Part shown: positions 42,908 to 61,690 of the stretch, piece after piece
How positions within the stretch are numbered: the first letter of the stretch is position 1
How the letters are laid out: each line of letters begins with the position of its first letter
Source of the DNA: Eulemur rufifrons
Lineage: Eukaryota; Chordata; Mammalia; Primates; Lemuridae
Assembly: GCF_041146395.1 (NCBI RefSeq)
Contig: NC_091002.1
Span: 5,450,501 to 5,514,500, forward strand
Direction: 5' to 3'
Length of the DNA stretch: 64,000 bases
The notes under the pieces: generated by a model
Told to the model about the DNA's origin: nothing
The model's database searches: none
The model's input: the letters and a program-made list of their open reading frames with translations, nothing else
Program-made: the position numbers and the translations under genes

Positions 42908-44161
42908 TAGGTTAAGTATGAAATGTCCAATTTCCTTAAGCACTAAGTTTGACAGCTGATATCTCTGACATTTCGCTTTGACATTTCTTGTTTTATTTTT
43001 ATTGTGAAGGTACATCCTCAGTCTTTCAAATGCACGTTTTGGCTTGTGATTATCTTTCAAATTTTTTTTAGAGCTATTTTTATGAAACCATGGCTAAGTC
43101 AAAAATTTGTGTTATTTTCAAATATGAGTTCCATCGTGGAACCAATGCAGCTCAGACAGCTCAAAATATCAACGAAGTGTTTGGGAAGGATGTGGCTAAT
43201 GAACGCACAGTACGTTGATGGTTTGAGAAGCTCCATTCCGGTGATTTTAATCTTGAAAATGAGCCACGTGGGTGACCTGAGACCAAGGTGGATAATGATG
43301 AGCTGAAAGCTGTAGTGGAGGCGAATCCATCTCAACCTATACGTGAATTAGCAGCAAGGTTTGACGTTACTATTACAACAATATTAGACCATTGGAAACA
43401 AATGGGCAGGGTAAGGAAGCTGGGTAGATGGGTTCTGCATGAATGAAATGAGCATCAGAAGAGAAATTGTCTCGAAGTTTGCCTTTCTTTGCTGTCATGA
43501 CATAAGGGTGAACCATTTCTACACCCTATTGTTATATGTGATGAAAAATGGATTCTTGTTGACAATTCCAAGCATTTGGCACAATGGTTGGGTAAAGATG
43601 AAGTGCCAAAACACAGTCTAAAACTGAATATTCATCCAAAAAAGCTAATGGTGTCTGTTTGGTCCAGCACTGGTATTATCCACTACAGCTTCATGAAACC
43701 CGGTCAATCGATTACAGCAGATGTCTACTGCAACCAATTGCATGAAATGATGAGGATCCTTGCGGTTAAGCAGCTGAGATTGGTCAATAGAGACAGGCCA
43801 GTCCTCTTGCAAGCCAATGCTCGCCCACATGTCACACACAATGCTGCTCAAGCTACAGCAGCTGGACTTGGAAACTCTCTGTCATCCACTGTATTCACCA
43901 GACCTTGCACTAACTACCACTTCCAGGCTTTGGACCACTACTCTTCTTGCAAGGAAAAATATTCAATTCTCACCAGGCTGTGGATAATGCCTTTCATGAT
44001 TTCATCGCCACTTGCTCTCTTCGCTACTGGCATAAACAAGCTACCGTTAAGATGGCAAAACTGTGTCAACAGTTTAGGTGCATATTTTGATTAATTGTAC
44101 TGCTTCTTATTTAAGATTTAATAAACTTTTGATTCGAAATTGGATATTTCATAATGACCTA
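42908..44161 (+). mobile_element. Full-length mariner transposon inserted in L1
   Basis: Terminal inverted repeats match closely: the left end reads GGTTAAGTATGAAATGTCC and the inverse of the right end GGTCATTATGAAATATCC, each bordered by a TA dinucleotide, the mariner target duplication. About 1.25 kb long, the normal size of a complete element. It encodes a transposase of the mariner DD34D family with clear similarity to primate mariner transposases, especially HSMAR2-like at the N-terminus. The gene is inactivated (see the next entry). The surrounding sequence is an L1 that reads through once the element is removed. Confidence 0.9.
43090..44094 (+). pseudogene. Mariner transposase pseudogene
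   Basis: From ATG at 43090 the frame reads MAKSKICVIFKYEFHRGTNA and then NINEVFGKDVANERTVR, the N-terminal helix-turn-helix region. The same frame later gives CDEKWIL, WLGKDE, HYSFMKPGQ and ITADVYC, and ends at TAA after NSLGAYFD. Four in-frame stops, all TGA, lie at 43216, 43273, 43444 and 43498, and two local frameshifted stretches occur after 43860. The first catalytic Asp (CDEKW) remains. The second (normally DNARPH) is Ala and the third (normally TDYH) is Asn, so the protein could not act even if translated. Length (about 335 codons) is normal for the family. Confidence 0.88.
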
Positions 44162-44700
44162 AATAAAAATGAGATATCATTAAATATCTGCTGGAATGGC
44201 TAAGATTGTGAAGACTGACAATATCAAGTGTTGACAAGGACATGGAACTACAGGAACACTCCCGTGTTGCCGGTGAGAATGCAAAGCCATACAACTGTCT
44301 GAAGAATGGCTTAGCAATTTCTTCCAAGTTAAACAAAGCTCTGCTCTGTGACTCAGCAATTCCACTCCTGGGTATAAATCCAAGAGAAATGAGTATTATG
44401 TGCACAACAGGCTTGTACAAATGTGCTCATGGTAGCTTTATTTGTAATAGTCAAAACTTTAAAATAAAAAGTCCATCCACAAAAGGCTGGATAAATGAAC
44501 TGTGGTATATTCACACAATGAAACCCTATTCATCAAAAAGACAGAAGAAAGACTTGAAAGGTTACATACTCTACAATTTCATTTCAGCAGAACTGATAAA
44601 ACTAACCTACGGCGCTGGAAACCAGGATGCCAGCTATCACAGGCCAGAGGCAGTGCTTTGAATAGAGAAGGGCACAAGGACACTGTCTCGGGTAGCAGGA

Positions 44701-47261
<2,561 letters not shown>

Positions 47262-48882
47262 TCACTCAGACTTGGTGGCAAAGCAGAGTGACTGACCCAG
47301 CCCTGTATGCATCAGGGTTGGGCCCACGTCCACTCCCAGTAGACTTCACAGCGCACACACGGTGACCACCCAGTGTGCAGACGGGGCTGGGGGACAGGCA
47401 GGGAGGCTGCCCTGACCACCCCGCCAAACACGGCTTTGGGAGCTGGGGAACGGCAGGTGGCCAAGCAGAAGCTGACATGCCCCCCAATTCTTCCCGCCTG
47501 GACCTCCTGGTGCCCCACCCTCTTGAAGAGTCACTGTCTGCCTTCCCAGGATGCCCAGGCCAGGTGGGGCCACTGCTGTGCCCTGAGCAGAAGCTCCAGG
47601 CACCTGGAGGTGAAGGTGAAGCCGTCTTGCTCCTGCTCCATCCCAGCCATGGTGCTGCTTCTTCCGACAGCCGGGCCCAGCGTGCCCAGCGTGTCCGTGT
47701 GGACCCCTCCCTATCCAGGGCCGACCCTTCCCCTTTCAACCCCACCTCTCCCCTGGGCCCCGGCACCTCTCTGCCCTCGTCCTCACTTGCCCTGCCCCAG
47801 GGCCCCCTCCTGGTGATGAGGTGCCAGGAGGCCAGGACGGGCAGTATTGTCCTGTGAACCATCCCATGTGCCAGGGTGGGGCCTGCCATGGGGGTGGCAC
47901 ATATGGGGCTGCAGAGGATCCAGGACAGGATTCCGCACGGCGTGCCAGGAGCAACTCACTCTGCCGTAAAACAGAAATGAGGGGGTCTGAAAGAGGACCC
48001 AGCCGTGCAGCCCATGGAATCTGGGATCAAAACTGCCACCTGGGGTGGACCTGGTCCTGGGACTTCAGACCCCTGCTGGCCAAGCCTTGAAGGGACGAGG
48101 CACCAGGCTGTCCTGGCTCAGGACAGGGTCCTGGCCTGTGGAGCCACACGGATACAGAAGTGGCACATAGTGGGGGACCCCCGTGCAGAAGGCACCGGGT
48201 CTGCCACCCAACACCGCGGCCTTTCTGGGATGCTGCCTGCAGATCACGGTGGGGACAGGGCCAGCACGAGGCTTCAGCGGTGCCACCCAGCATGGGCAGG
48301 CAGCTGGTGCAGGTGCAAAAGAATCCCCAGAACGAAGGTGTGACTTCCAGCACCACCTGCGCTTCCCACAGAAACGAGATGGTCTGACCTTGCAACACCT
48401 TAAGCTGCATCCTAGTGAAAGAGAGCAAAGCCAGACACTAGGGACGCGTGTGCCAACCGTGGGCCCTCGAAGAGCACGGCCCCACCCCAGCAGCCTGTTA
48501 CCAGCTAAAGGGAACAGAAAGGAGGCTGAGCAGAACAGGGTGTCACAGCAAACAGCAGGCCGTACTCAACGTGGGACGGCTAAGCACTGCTTCGCTGTTC
48601 GATTCAGTGTGCACGCACGGGGACGGTGTGTGTGCACGTGTGCGTGTCTCAGGGTACCACACGCTGCCTTCCCCACTGTCTTGAGAACAGAGACCCATGA
48701 ACCCCGAACAGGGATGTGCTGGTAGCCCTGCCCCTCACCCTGGGGCCAAGCAAGGGGCCAGATGGATCGAGTGCTGCCCAAAAGACACGGGACTAGTGTC
48801 CCAGGGCGCGGCTTTCTGAGAAAAGCCGCCGCCACCTCACCCCTGCCCCAGATGGGAACTGCAAACTACCTTCAGCCAATCA

Positions 48883-51413
<2,531 letters not shown>

Positions 51414-51421
51414 TGCAACGA

Positions 51422-51769
51422 GGCCGGGCGCGGTGGCTCACGCCTGTAATCCTAGCACTCTGGGAGGCCGAGGTGGGCGGATCGTTTGAGCTCAGGAGTT
51501 CGAGACCAGCCTGAGCAAGAGCGAGACCCCATCTCTACTAAAAATAGAAAGAAATTATATGGACAGCTAAAAATATATATAGAAAAAATTAGCCGGGCAT
51601 GGTGGTGCATGCCTGTAGTCCCAGCTACTCGGGAGGCTGAGACAGGAGGATCGCTTGAGCTCAGGAGTTTGAGGTTGCTGTGAGCTAGGCTGACGCCACG
51701 GCACTCACTCTAGCCTGGGCAACAGAGTGAGACTCTGTCTCAAAAAAAAAAAAAAAGAAAAAAAAAAAA
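51422..51769 (+). mobile_element. Alu SINE, sense, right arm of inverted pair
   Basis: Full-length strepsirrhine-type Alu starting GGCCGGGCGCGGTGGC at 51422, with an A-rich tail at 51742-51769. The two Alus together are flanked by one shared duplication, AAAAATCTTT at 51077-51086 and 51765-51774. Confidence 0.97.
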
Positions 51770-51774
51770 TCTTT

Positions 51775-54700
51775 ATCGATAAGTTCTTAGAAATAGAAAC
51801 CAGTGAGTCAGCTGGAGGTTCCCGGCGGCACTGACCAAGGGTCCGTTGACTTCTGGTCAGTGCCAGGTACTCAAGCCCAGTGCGAGCTGGCATCCATTAT
51901 CACAGCTTTAATAATTTGCCCACGTACATTTCTTGATAGATTTTTTTCATGTCCTTACCCTTGTTTCTACTGAATATGTTTTAATAACAGTGCTGGGTGA
52001 AGATGTTCTCAGAGCAGGAATTTGAACACTACTCAGAGACCCCAATACCACAGCCCTGCCACATACCAGGCTGGCCTGTGCTCAGCTGCAGGACAAAGGC
52101 CACTGGAGCATGGGCTCTGCCACACGGCAGCTGTGCTGTCCAGAGGTCTGCAGGCCAGGACACCTCGGCTGCTCCATCAGCCTCCAGGTCCATCCCCCTT
52201 GCAGGTCCCCTCTGTTCCCCTTCATAGTTATAAAGTGGCTGCTCCAGCCCCAGGTATTGCGTCAACTTCCCAGGGAGTAAGTCCGTAGAACACAGGTGCA
52301 GCCAGGTGTGTCCTTTTAGGTCACAAACCAGTCACCTCCCAGAAACCACCCTCCACTAGTTGTGTGGCCAGGCTGGTGGCCTGACGCGTCTGCTCAACTC
52401 CAGCACAGGGTAACGAGGTCCCACCCTCGCAGAATGCTCACAGCATTCTGGAGAAGGCGGAGTGCCCAATGAGGGTCAGTTGCCACTTGGCTGGAAACAA
52501 ACCCCTAGACGGTCCCAGCGGCAGCAGTTTCTGAGTGAACTCACTGGCCACCCACCCCGAACCAACGCTGGAGTCTGGCTGGTTAAGATGTTCCCAGGCA
52601 GGCCGGGCCGGGGCCCCGCGCACACACCTGCTGCCCTGTGGAAAGCACGTGGCAGGTGCAGCTCCACAACCCGCCTCCCCTGCCTGTGCTGCGCGCTCCT
52701 GACTGTCCTTATCTTGCCAGACACGTGCACGGGTGCGGCTTATTCTCTGAAACTGCTGCTCACATCACGTCCCCCCCGTCGGGATGTTTCTTCATGACAG
52801 TGGAGCTGGGCTGGAGACTCCCCACGCTTCAGATTTTCACAGAAACTGTCAATGCACCATCCAAAAACCACCTGGCAGTGGCAGCTTCTGCCCGTCCCGA
52901 GAAATGCGCTCGGGCTGCCCCGTGGCTGGCGCAGGCCTTACCCGGCGCTGACCTGGGGGTGACTTTGCACCCGCAGGACCAGGGAGGCGGCATGCTTAAT
53001 GGAGAGCACTGTTTGTACCCGAATACCGCCTCCCTCGCCTGTCTTCTGTTGTGATTTTTCTGTTTCCTATTTATTGGCGAGAGTCTTTCAATATTTTAGA
53101 TATTAACCTTTAAATTGAAAATACCCAACCCCCACCTCTCACTTGTTTTTATTATTTTAATATAGCTATTTTCCTACATCATTGTTTCTAACTGTCATTT
53201 AATCAGACTTACCTTTCCTTTCGAGTGCCACATTTTCCATGTAACTTATTACATCTTGTGTTTTGTTACGACCTCAAGGCAGTAAACCCATTCTCCTTCA
53301 AATCTCTCCTCATACTTTCAGAACTTCGCCAAACGCGTGGCCGGCCGTCCAGACAGAGCGCTGCAGCCTGAGGTGGCTGTCTCCCCACGGCCATCCCAGC
53401 GGCCCCACCAGGTGGGCTGTTTCTGGTCCTGTCCTGTCCACTGTGGCACTGACACTGCCTGACGGCTCCTCCTTGGGGTCTGGACGCGCCTTGAGGCTCG
53501 GGTGGGCGCAGCACAGCCTGCTGGGCAAGGGCCCCCACACGGTGATGGGTCTGCGTCCTCCTGGCTTATGCCACGGTGCTGGGGCCAGAGCCATGGCAGC
53601 CGTCTCCATGCCGGCCACCACCACCGGGTCCGTCTTCCACCCCACCACTCCTACACCACCAGTTTCGTGTTTTTCCTGGATTCGTACCATTCCATTGCCT
53701 GTATCCGCAGCACCGCTACACAGCAGGGACCTTCCGGCAGCCGTCCCACCTCGCCCCCTGGCCTGCAGATGCTTCCAGCTTCGCCCAGGTCCATTCGCCT
53801 CCTTAGAAGCAGCCGCTTCCCAGAAAGGCCCTGCAGCCCCACCTGCACCGGCCCAGAGGCGGAAGCTCCGTTTCTGGTCCCCAGGCCTTCCTTCCCAGCG
53901 GCCTGGCAGTCCGATCAGATGGGCAACCCCGGGCTGAGCGTGGTTTTCCCACAGAAGTTCTGAAGCTGGCACTGTGGGCTGGGCGGTCCGGTCTCCCGAT
54001 CCTGAACAGCACAGCATCTCGGGCGCCCTCTGACGTTCTTCCTAGGATTGTGGCAAGAGAGCTGAAATCCCCGCTTAGCTCTGGGGTTTTTCCTCATCAT
54101 GTTGTTGCATTAAGAACATCACCTTCTGTCCTACAGCACTCAGGTAACACCTGACATCCAAGCAGCTGTGAGGGAAGTTTCTGCTCCCAGTAGCAGAAAT
54201 TCCTGAGTAGTAGGGACCCATTTCCCTCCCACTCCAGTGCCTGGAGACAGCTCCACAGCCGTCGTGGTCCCAGGCTCCTGCCTCGCTGTCCCCATCCCCT
54301 CACAGTCCAGGGCAGCTGCCCAGACTCCACCCATCACATCGGGTTTCCAGTCTGCAGAGAGAAGGAAGAGGGACCCGCACACAAAACTTCTGCTTACCTC
54401 TCCCTTGTCGGAACTTAGTCACTTGGCCACACCTAGTGGTAAGAAAGCTTGGGAAACAAAGTCCCTACTCAGGACTATATGCTACGGAGACACGGGGACT
54501 CGAGGGCGCGGCCGGGACCGGCGGACTCCGGCCTGGAGCTCCCAGGAGGCCTTTCCATCTCAGTTTTCCCCATCGCTTCCAAATCTTTCCTCTGAGATTC
54601 CCTATCTCCAAGCTTCCCATTACAATTAAATTTTCACTCATATTTTTCATTTCCAAGGGCTCTTTCTAGTTCTCTGATGATTCTTTTCCGCTGCATCTGC

Positions 54701-54902
54701 TCTGTATAACGAGGTGTTACTGCACCTCTCTCCGCGATACGAATTAGCAGTTCTTAACGTTTCTTTCAGTCAAAGAATAAAACAGGATGTCATCTGCCTA
54801 TCAGGTGGGGACAGTCTACTGTCCCTCTGAGGCCCCACCCCTGCCCTGATCCCCCAGCCAGGGTCTCTGTCCACTTATTTATTTGCATCTTACATGGACA
54901 CA
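51775..54902 (-). other. CTBP1: CTBP1 intron segment, mostly unclassified
   Basis: Mixed composition. A perfect 9-bp inverted repeat (CAGAATGCT / AGCATTCTG, 3-base loop) is at 52430-52450. Stretches at 53060-53240 and 54560-54780 are AT-richer and may be old repeats that I cannot name. No gene is supported. Confidence 0.4.
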
Positions 54903-55049
54903 GAGACAGAGTCTCACTGTGTCACCTCAGCTGGAGTGCGGTGGCATCATCATAGCTCACTGCAGCCTCAAACTCCTGGCTCCAGAGACTCTCCTGCCTC
55001 AGCCTCCTGAGTAGCTGGGACTACAGGGCTGTGCCACCATGCCCAGCCT
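54903..55049 (-). mobile_element. Alu left-monomer-like SINE, antisense
   Basis: Antisense Alu left arm without the strepsirrhine middle segment: GTCTCACTGTGTCACCTCAG, CATCATAGCTCACTGCAGCC, CTCCTGAGTAGCTGGGACTA and ending CCATGCCCAG. An old monomer or truncated AluJ-type copy. Confidence 0.8.
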
Positions 55050-55189
55050 GAGGCAGTTTTGATGCATTATAATTTTAGAAGAAAACATCTGTTTTGTCTT
55101 AGTTTTCAAATTTATTGGCAAAACTTCAGTATTGCTTATGATTTTGAAAATTTTCTATCAGTATGTCTTTTTCATTTCATATATTGTTT

Positions 55190-55860
55190 TTAGTTTGAAA
55201 TTGTTTAAGATTCACAAGAAGTTGCCGAAATAGTCCAGAGGGCTCCTGCGTGCTTGCTCCACTCCCCGCGAGGACCTTGTCCACAACCAGGTCACCGTTC
55301 AAACTCAACGCCAGTGCCCCATGAAGGCTCAGGTATGCGCCTTGCTCGGTTTCTCCGTTTTTCCCTTGCGTGCGTGTGCGTGTGCGTGTACCGGCCTCTG
55401 TAACTTATCACACATTGATCTGAGTAGCCGCCACGACGGCAGGACACAGAACTGTCCGAAGACCACACAGCGGCACTGCCCGTTAACTCTTCCGAGCCCC
55501 CGCTTCCCTCAACCCACCCCGGCAACTGTTCCCCAACACTGTCACCTCCTTACTCAAGAATGAAGGGAATGAAACACGACCTAACCCTTCGAAATTAGTC
55601 TTTTTCACTGGCAGAACGCCACGGAGACCCACCCAACGCGCGCTGCAAGTATCAAGTTTGTTTCTTTCCTTGCTGAGCAGGATTCCACGGCATCTGCTGT
55701 GAACCACCACGTGCAGGTTTGTGCAGACGTGAGTGCCACTTTCCTAGGAGCGTGGCCGCCGGGTCTTATTGTGAGTGCACGTTTAACCCTGCAAGAAACC
55801 GCCAAAGCCCTTCCAGAGCGGCTGTCCCAGTGGAGGTGGCCGACAGACTCACTGCATGTG
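55190..55860 (-). mobile_element. L1 3' end remnant, antisense, strongly GC-drifted
   Basis: Follows the antisense L1M 3' region in order: TTAAGATTCACAAGAAGTTGC, GGTCACCGTTCAAACTC, the variable TG-rich stretch at 55368-55390, GAACCACCACGTGCAGG, then GTTTGTGCAGACGTGAG, TTTCCTAGGAGCGTGGCCGCCG and AGAGCGGCTGTCCCAG. Compared with the usual AT-rich consensus many positions are G or C and CpG is frequent. Confidence 0.65.
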
Positions 55861-60047
<4,187 letters not shown>

Positions 60048-60054
60048 CTGACAT
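60048..60054 (-). CDS. CTBP1: Candidate CtBP1-S (BARS) first coding exon
   Basis: On the minus strand the sequence AAGAAATGTCAG is followed directly by GTTGGT. ATG TCA G joined to the GC that opens the common exon gives Met-Ser-Gly-Val-Arg-Pro-Pro, exactly the known N-terminus of the short isoform. Strand, order and phase fit. A purine is at -3 of the ATG. Upstream, at 60105-60113, is a TATA-like ATAAAAAG, and the next 300 bases are unique with scattered CpG. The donor has an unusual T at position +3, which lowers confidence. An out-of-frame ATG lies 22 bases upstream. Confidence 0.5.
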
Positions 60055-60340
60055 TTCTTAATATGGGCTCGGTTTCCACGACCATGAATTCGACTTTTCA
60101 AAGCTTTTTATCTTCAGAATCCCCAGGCAGAACCGCGTCCTGTCTCGGAGCCTCATCCCACGTCTTTAATTGTCTCGAGCCAAAGCGCTCACGCTTCTGA
60201 TCCACGGCAACCACTGAAGCCTGCGTCGGGTTCAAAGTCTTACTAAAAATCAAACACAAGAGACACATTAAAACACCATCGAGGGCCGACTAAAACTCTC
60301 AAGCTCCAGGAAACGCCATCAAAAAAGTGAACGTTTTTGC
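60055..60340 (-). promoter_or_regulatory. CTBP1: Possible 5' UTR and promoter of the CtBP1-S exon
   Basis: Non-repetitive sequence with CpGs in an otherwise AT-balanced context and an ATAAAAAG motif about 50 bases from the candidate start codon. Offered only because of the adjoining candidate exon; no transcription start can be set. Confidence 0.3.
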
Positions 60341-61290
60341 TGCTCTGCTACACCCAAGGCTGCCCGATGGGACCTACCTGGGACGCAAGGGCTGCTGCTG
60401 GCCAAGGGCCCCTGGCTCCTGCCGCAGACGGGCTAGATGCCCACCCTGCATTCGTGGTTCCAGGCCTGAGGCTGGCCCCCAAGGTCACCCGGACACGGGA
60501 ACAGCTCCTGGGGCTGCAGCCACCCCCATGGCCTCTGGCCCCACCCAGACCACCAAGCAGCATCCAGGAACCAGGAGCCGAAGGCACAGAGTGTGCAGCT
60601 GCCTAGGCTGGGGCAAGGAAACTGCAGAGGTGGGTCTGCCTGCTGGTTCTGGAAGTTTCTATGCCATGTTGCCAATTCCTGGGGCTCTATGCCCAGGCAG
60701 GGATACAGGTCTTCCAAGGAGGCTGCCCGGGGCAGGGCCTCGGGATGCCAGCTCCCCAGTGTTCCACCCACACTTGCCCACCCAGGCCCTGCACTGTGCC
60801 ACCTGCCATCCTGGCACGCAGTATCCCAGCAAGTCAACAGATTCTCCCTAAAACAATGCTCAGCACAGGAGCTGAGGGCGTGGGCCATGACACCCAGACA
60901 CACACAGGGCAAGGAGCACCTGGGGGCCTTCCTACCCAGCAGGCAGCCAAGACCTGTCAGGGATACAGCTGCGAGGTTGGGGGTAGAGTGAGCGCCAATT
61001 ACCCGGCCCTTGGGAGAGTTCCTGAGCTGCCCAAGTGCCTGCTCCCCAACCCTGGCACGAGGGCTCCATACAGGGGCTGACCCTAATGCAGGAGGAACAG
61101 ATCCTGCCCCCAGGCCAGGTCACATGACCTGTGCTGAGGCCTCCTGCACTGCTAGGCTGCATGCCCAACACCCATACCCTGCACGAAATAGAAACTAAAA
61201 GGACAAGAGAAAACTGAGTGAGTGTACCCACCCGCCCCTGGAGCCAGCCCTGCCAGAAGACACAGCACTGCACCCTCCACATGTGTTCAG
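60341..61290 (-). other. CTBP1: CTBP1 intron/upstream sequence, nothing recognised
   Basis: GC-rich, unique-looking. No gene or named repeat. Confidence 0.35.
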
Positions 61291-61690
61291 ACTCATCAAT
61301 ACGGTTTGCTCTAGCCCAGTACTGGTCAATGCTCATCAATACTCATCAATATGGCTTACTCTAGCCGAATACTGGTCAATGCTCATCAATACTCATCAAT
61401 ACAGTTCACTCTAGGCCACTACTGGTCAGTGCTCGTCAATACTCATCAATACTCATCAATACAGCTCACCCTAGCCCACTACTGGTCAGTGATCATCAAT
61501 ACTCATCAATAGAGCTTATTCTAGCCCAGTACTGGTCAGTGCTCATCAATACTCATCAATACAGCTCACTGTAGCCTGGTACTAGTCAGAGCTCACCAAT
61601 ACTAGTCAATACTCATCAATACAGCTCAGTCTAGCCCAGAACTAGTCAGTGCTCATCAATACTCATCAATACTGCTCAATGCTCATCAGA
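61291..61690. repeat. Minisatellite of 50-bp units built from decamers
   Basis: Forty consecutive 10-base blocks. The basic unit is about ACTCATCAAT ACAGCTCACT, then CTAGCCCAGT ACTGGTCAGT, then GCTCATCAAT (50 bp), with six or seven copies. Two copies carry one extra decamer (60 bp), at 61441-61500 and 61591-61650. Every unit starts a multiple of 10 bases from 61291, with substitutions but no indel that breaks register. It lies in the first intron of long-form CTBP1. Confidence 0.95.

Larger units (their letters stand above)
40310..44700 (+). mobile_element. Old L1, antisense to CTBP1, split by a mariner
   Basis: Sense L1 sequence on the plus strand: an ORF1-like part (40310-40760), post-ORF1 sequence (40820-41000), and a start-of-ORF2 endonuclease-like part (41380-41580, TAAAAGGCAAAGATTGTCAG, CCAGCTATATGCTGTTAAT). 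It then jumps to the RT region (41590-42250, with GCAGATGAC near 41788), ORF2 3' sequence and the 3' region. It resumes at 44165 after the mariner, and AATGAGATATCA continues the pre-insertion sequence. The middle of the endonuclease and RT is missing. Not coding-competent. Confidence 0.75.

Noticed and set aside
43004..43306. 100-codon open frame over the start of the mariner
   Set aside because: It is in the wrong frame; the transposase frame starts at 43090 and this frame matches nothing.
60054..60090. Upstream ATG giving MVVETEPILRNV as an alternative CTBP1 N-terminus
   Set aside because: It joins the common exon out of frame, so it can only be a short upstream frame, not a CtBP start.
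61291..61690. CRISPR-like array
   Set aside because: Repeats are contiguous with no unique spacers, and the genome is mammalian; it is a minisatellite.
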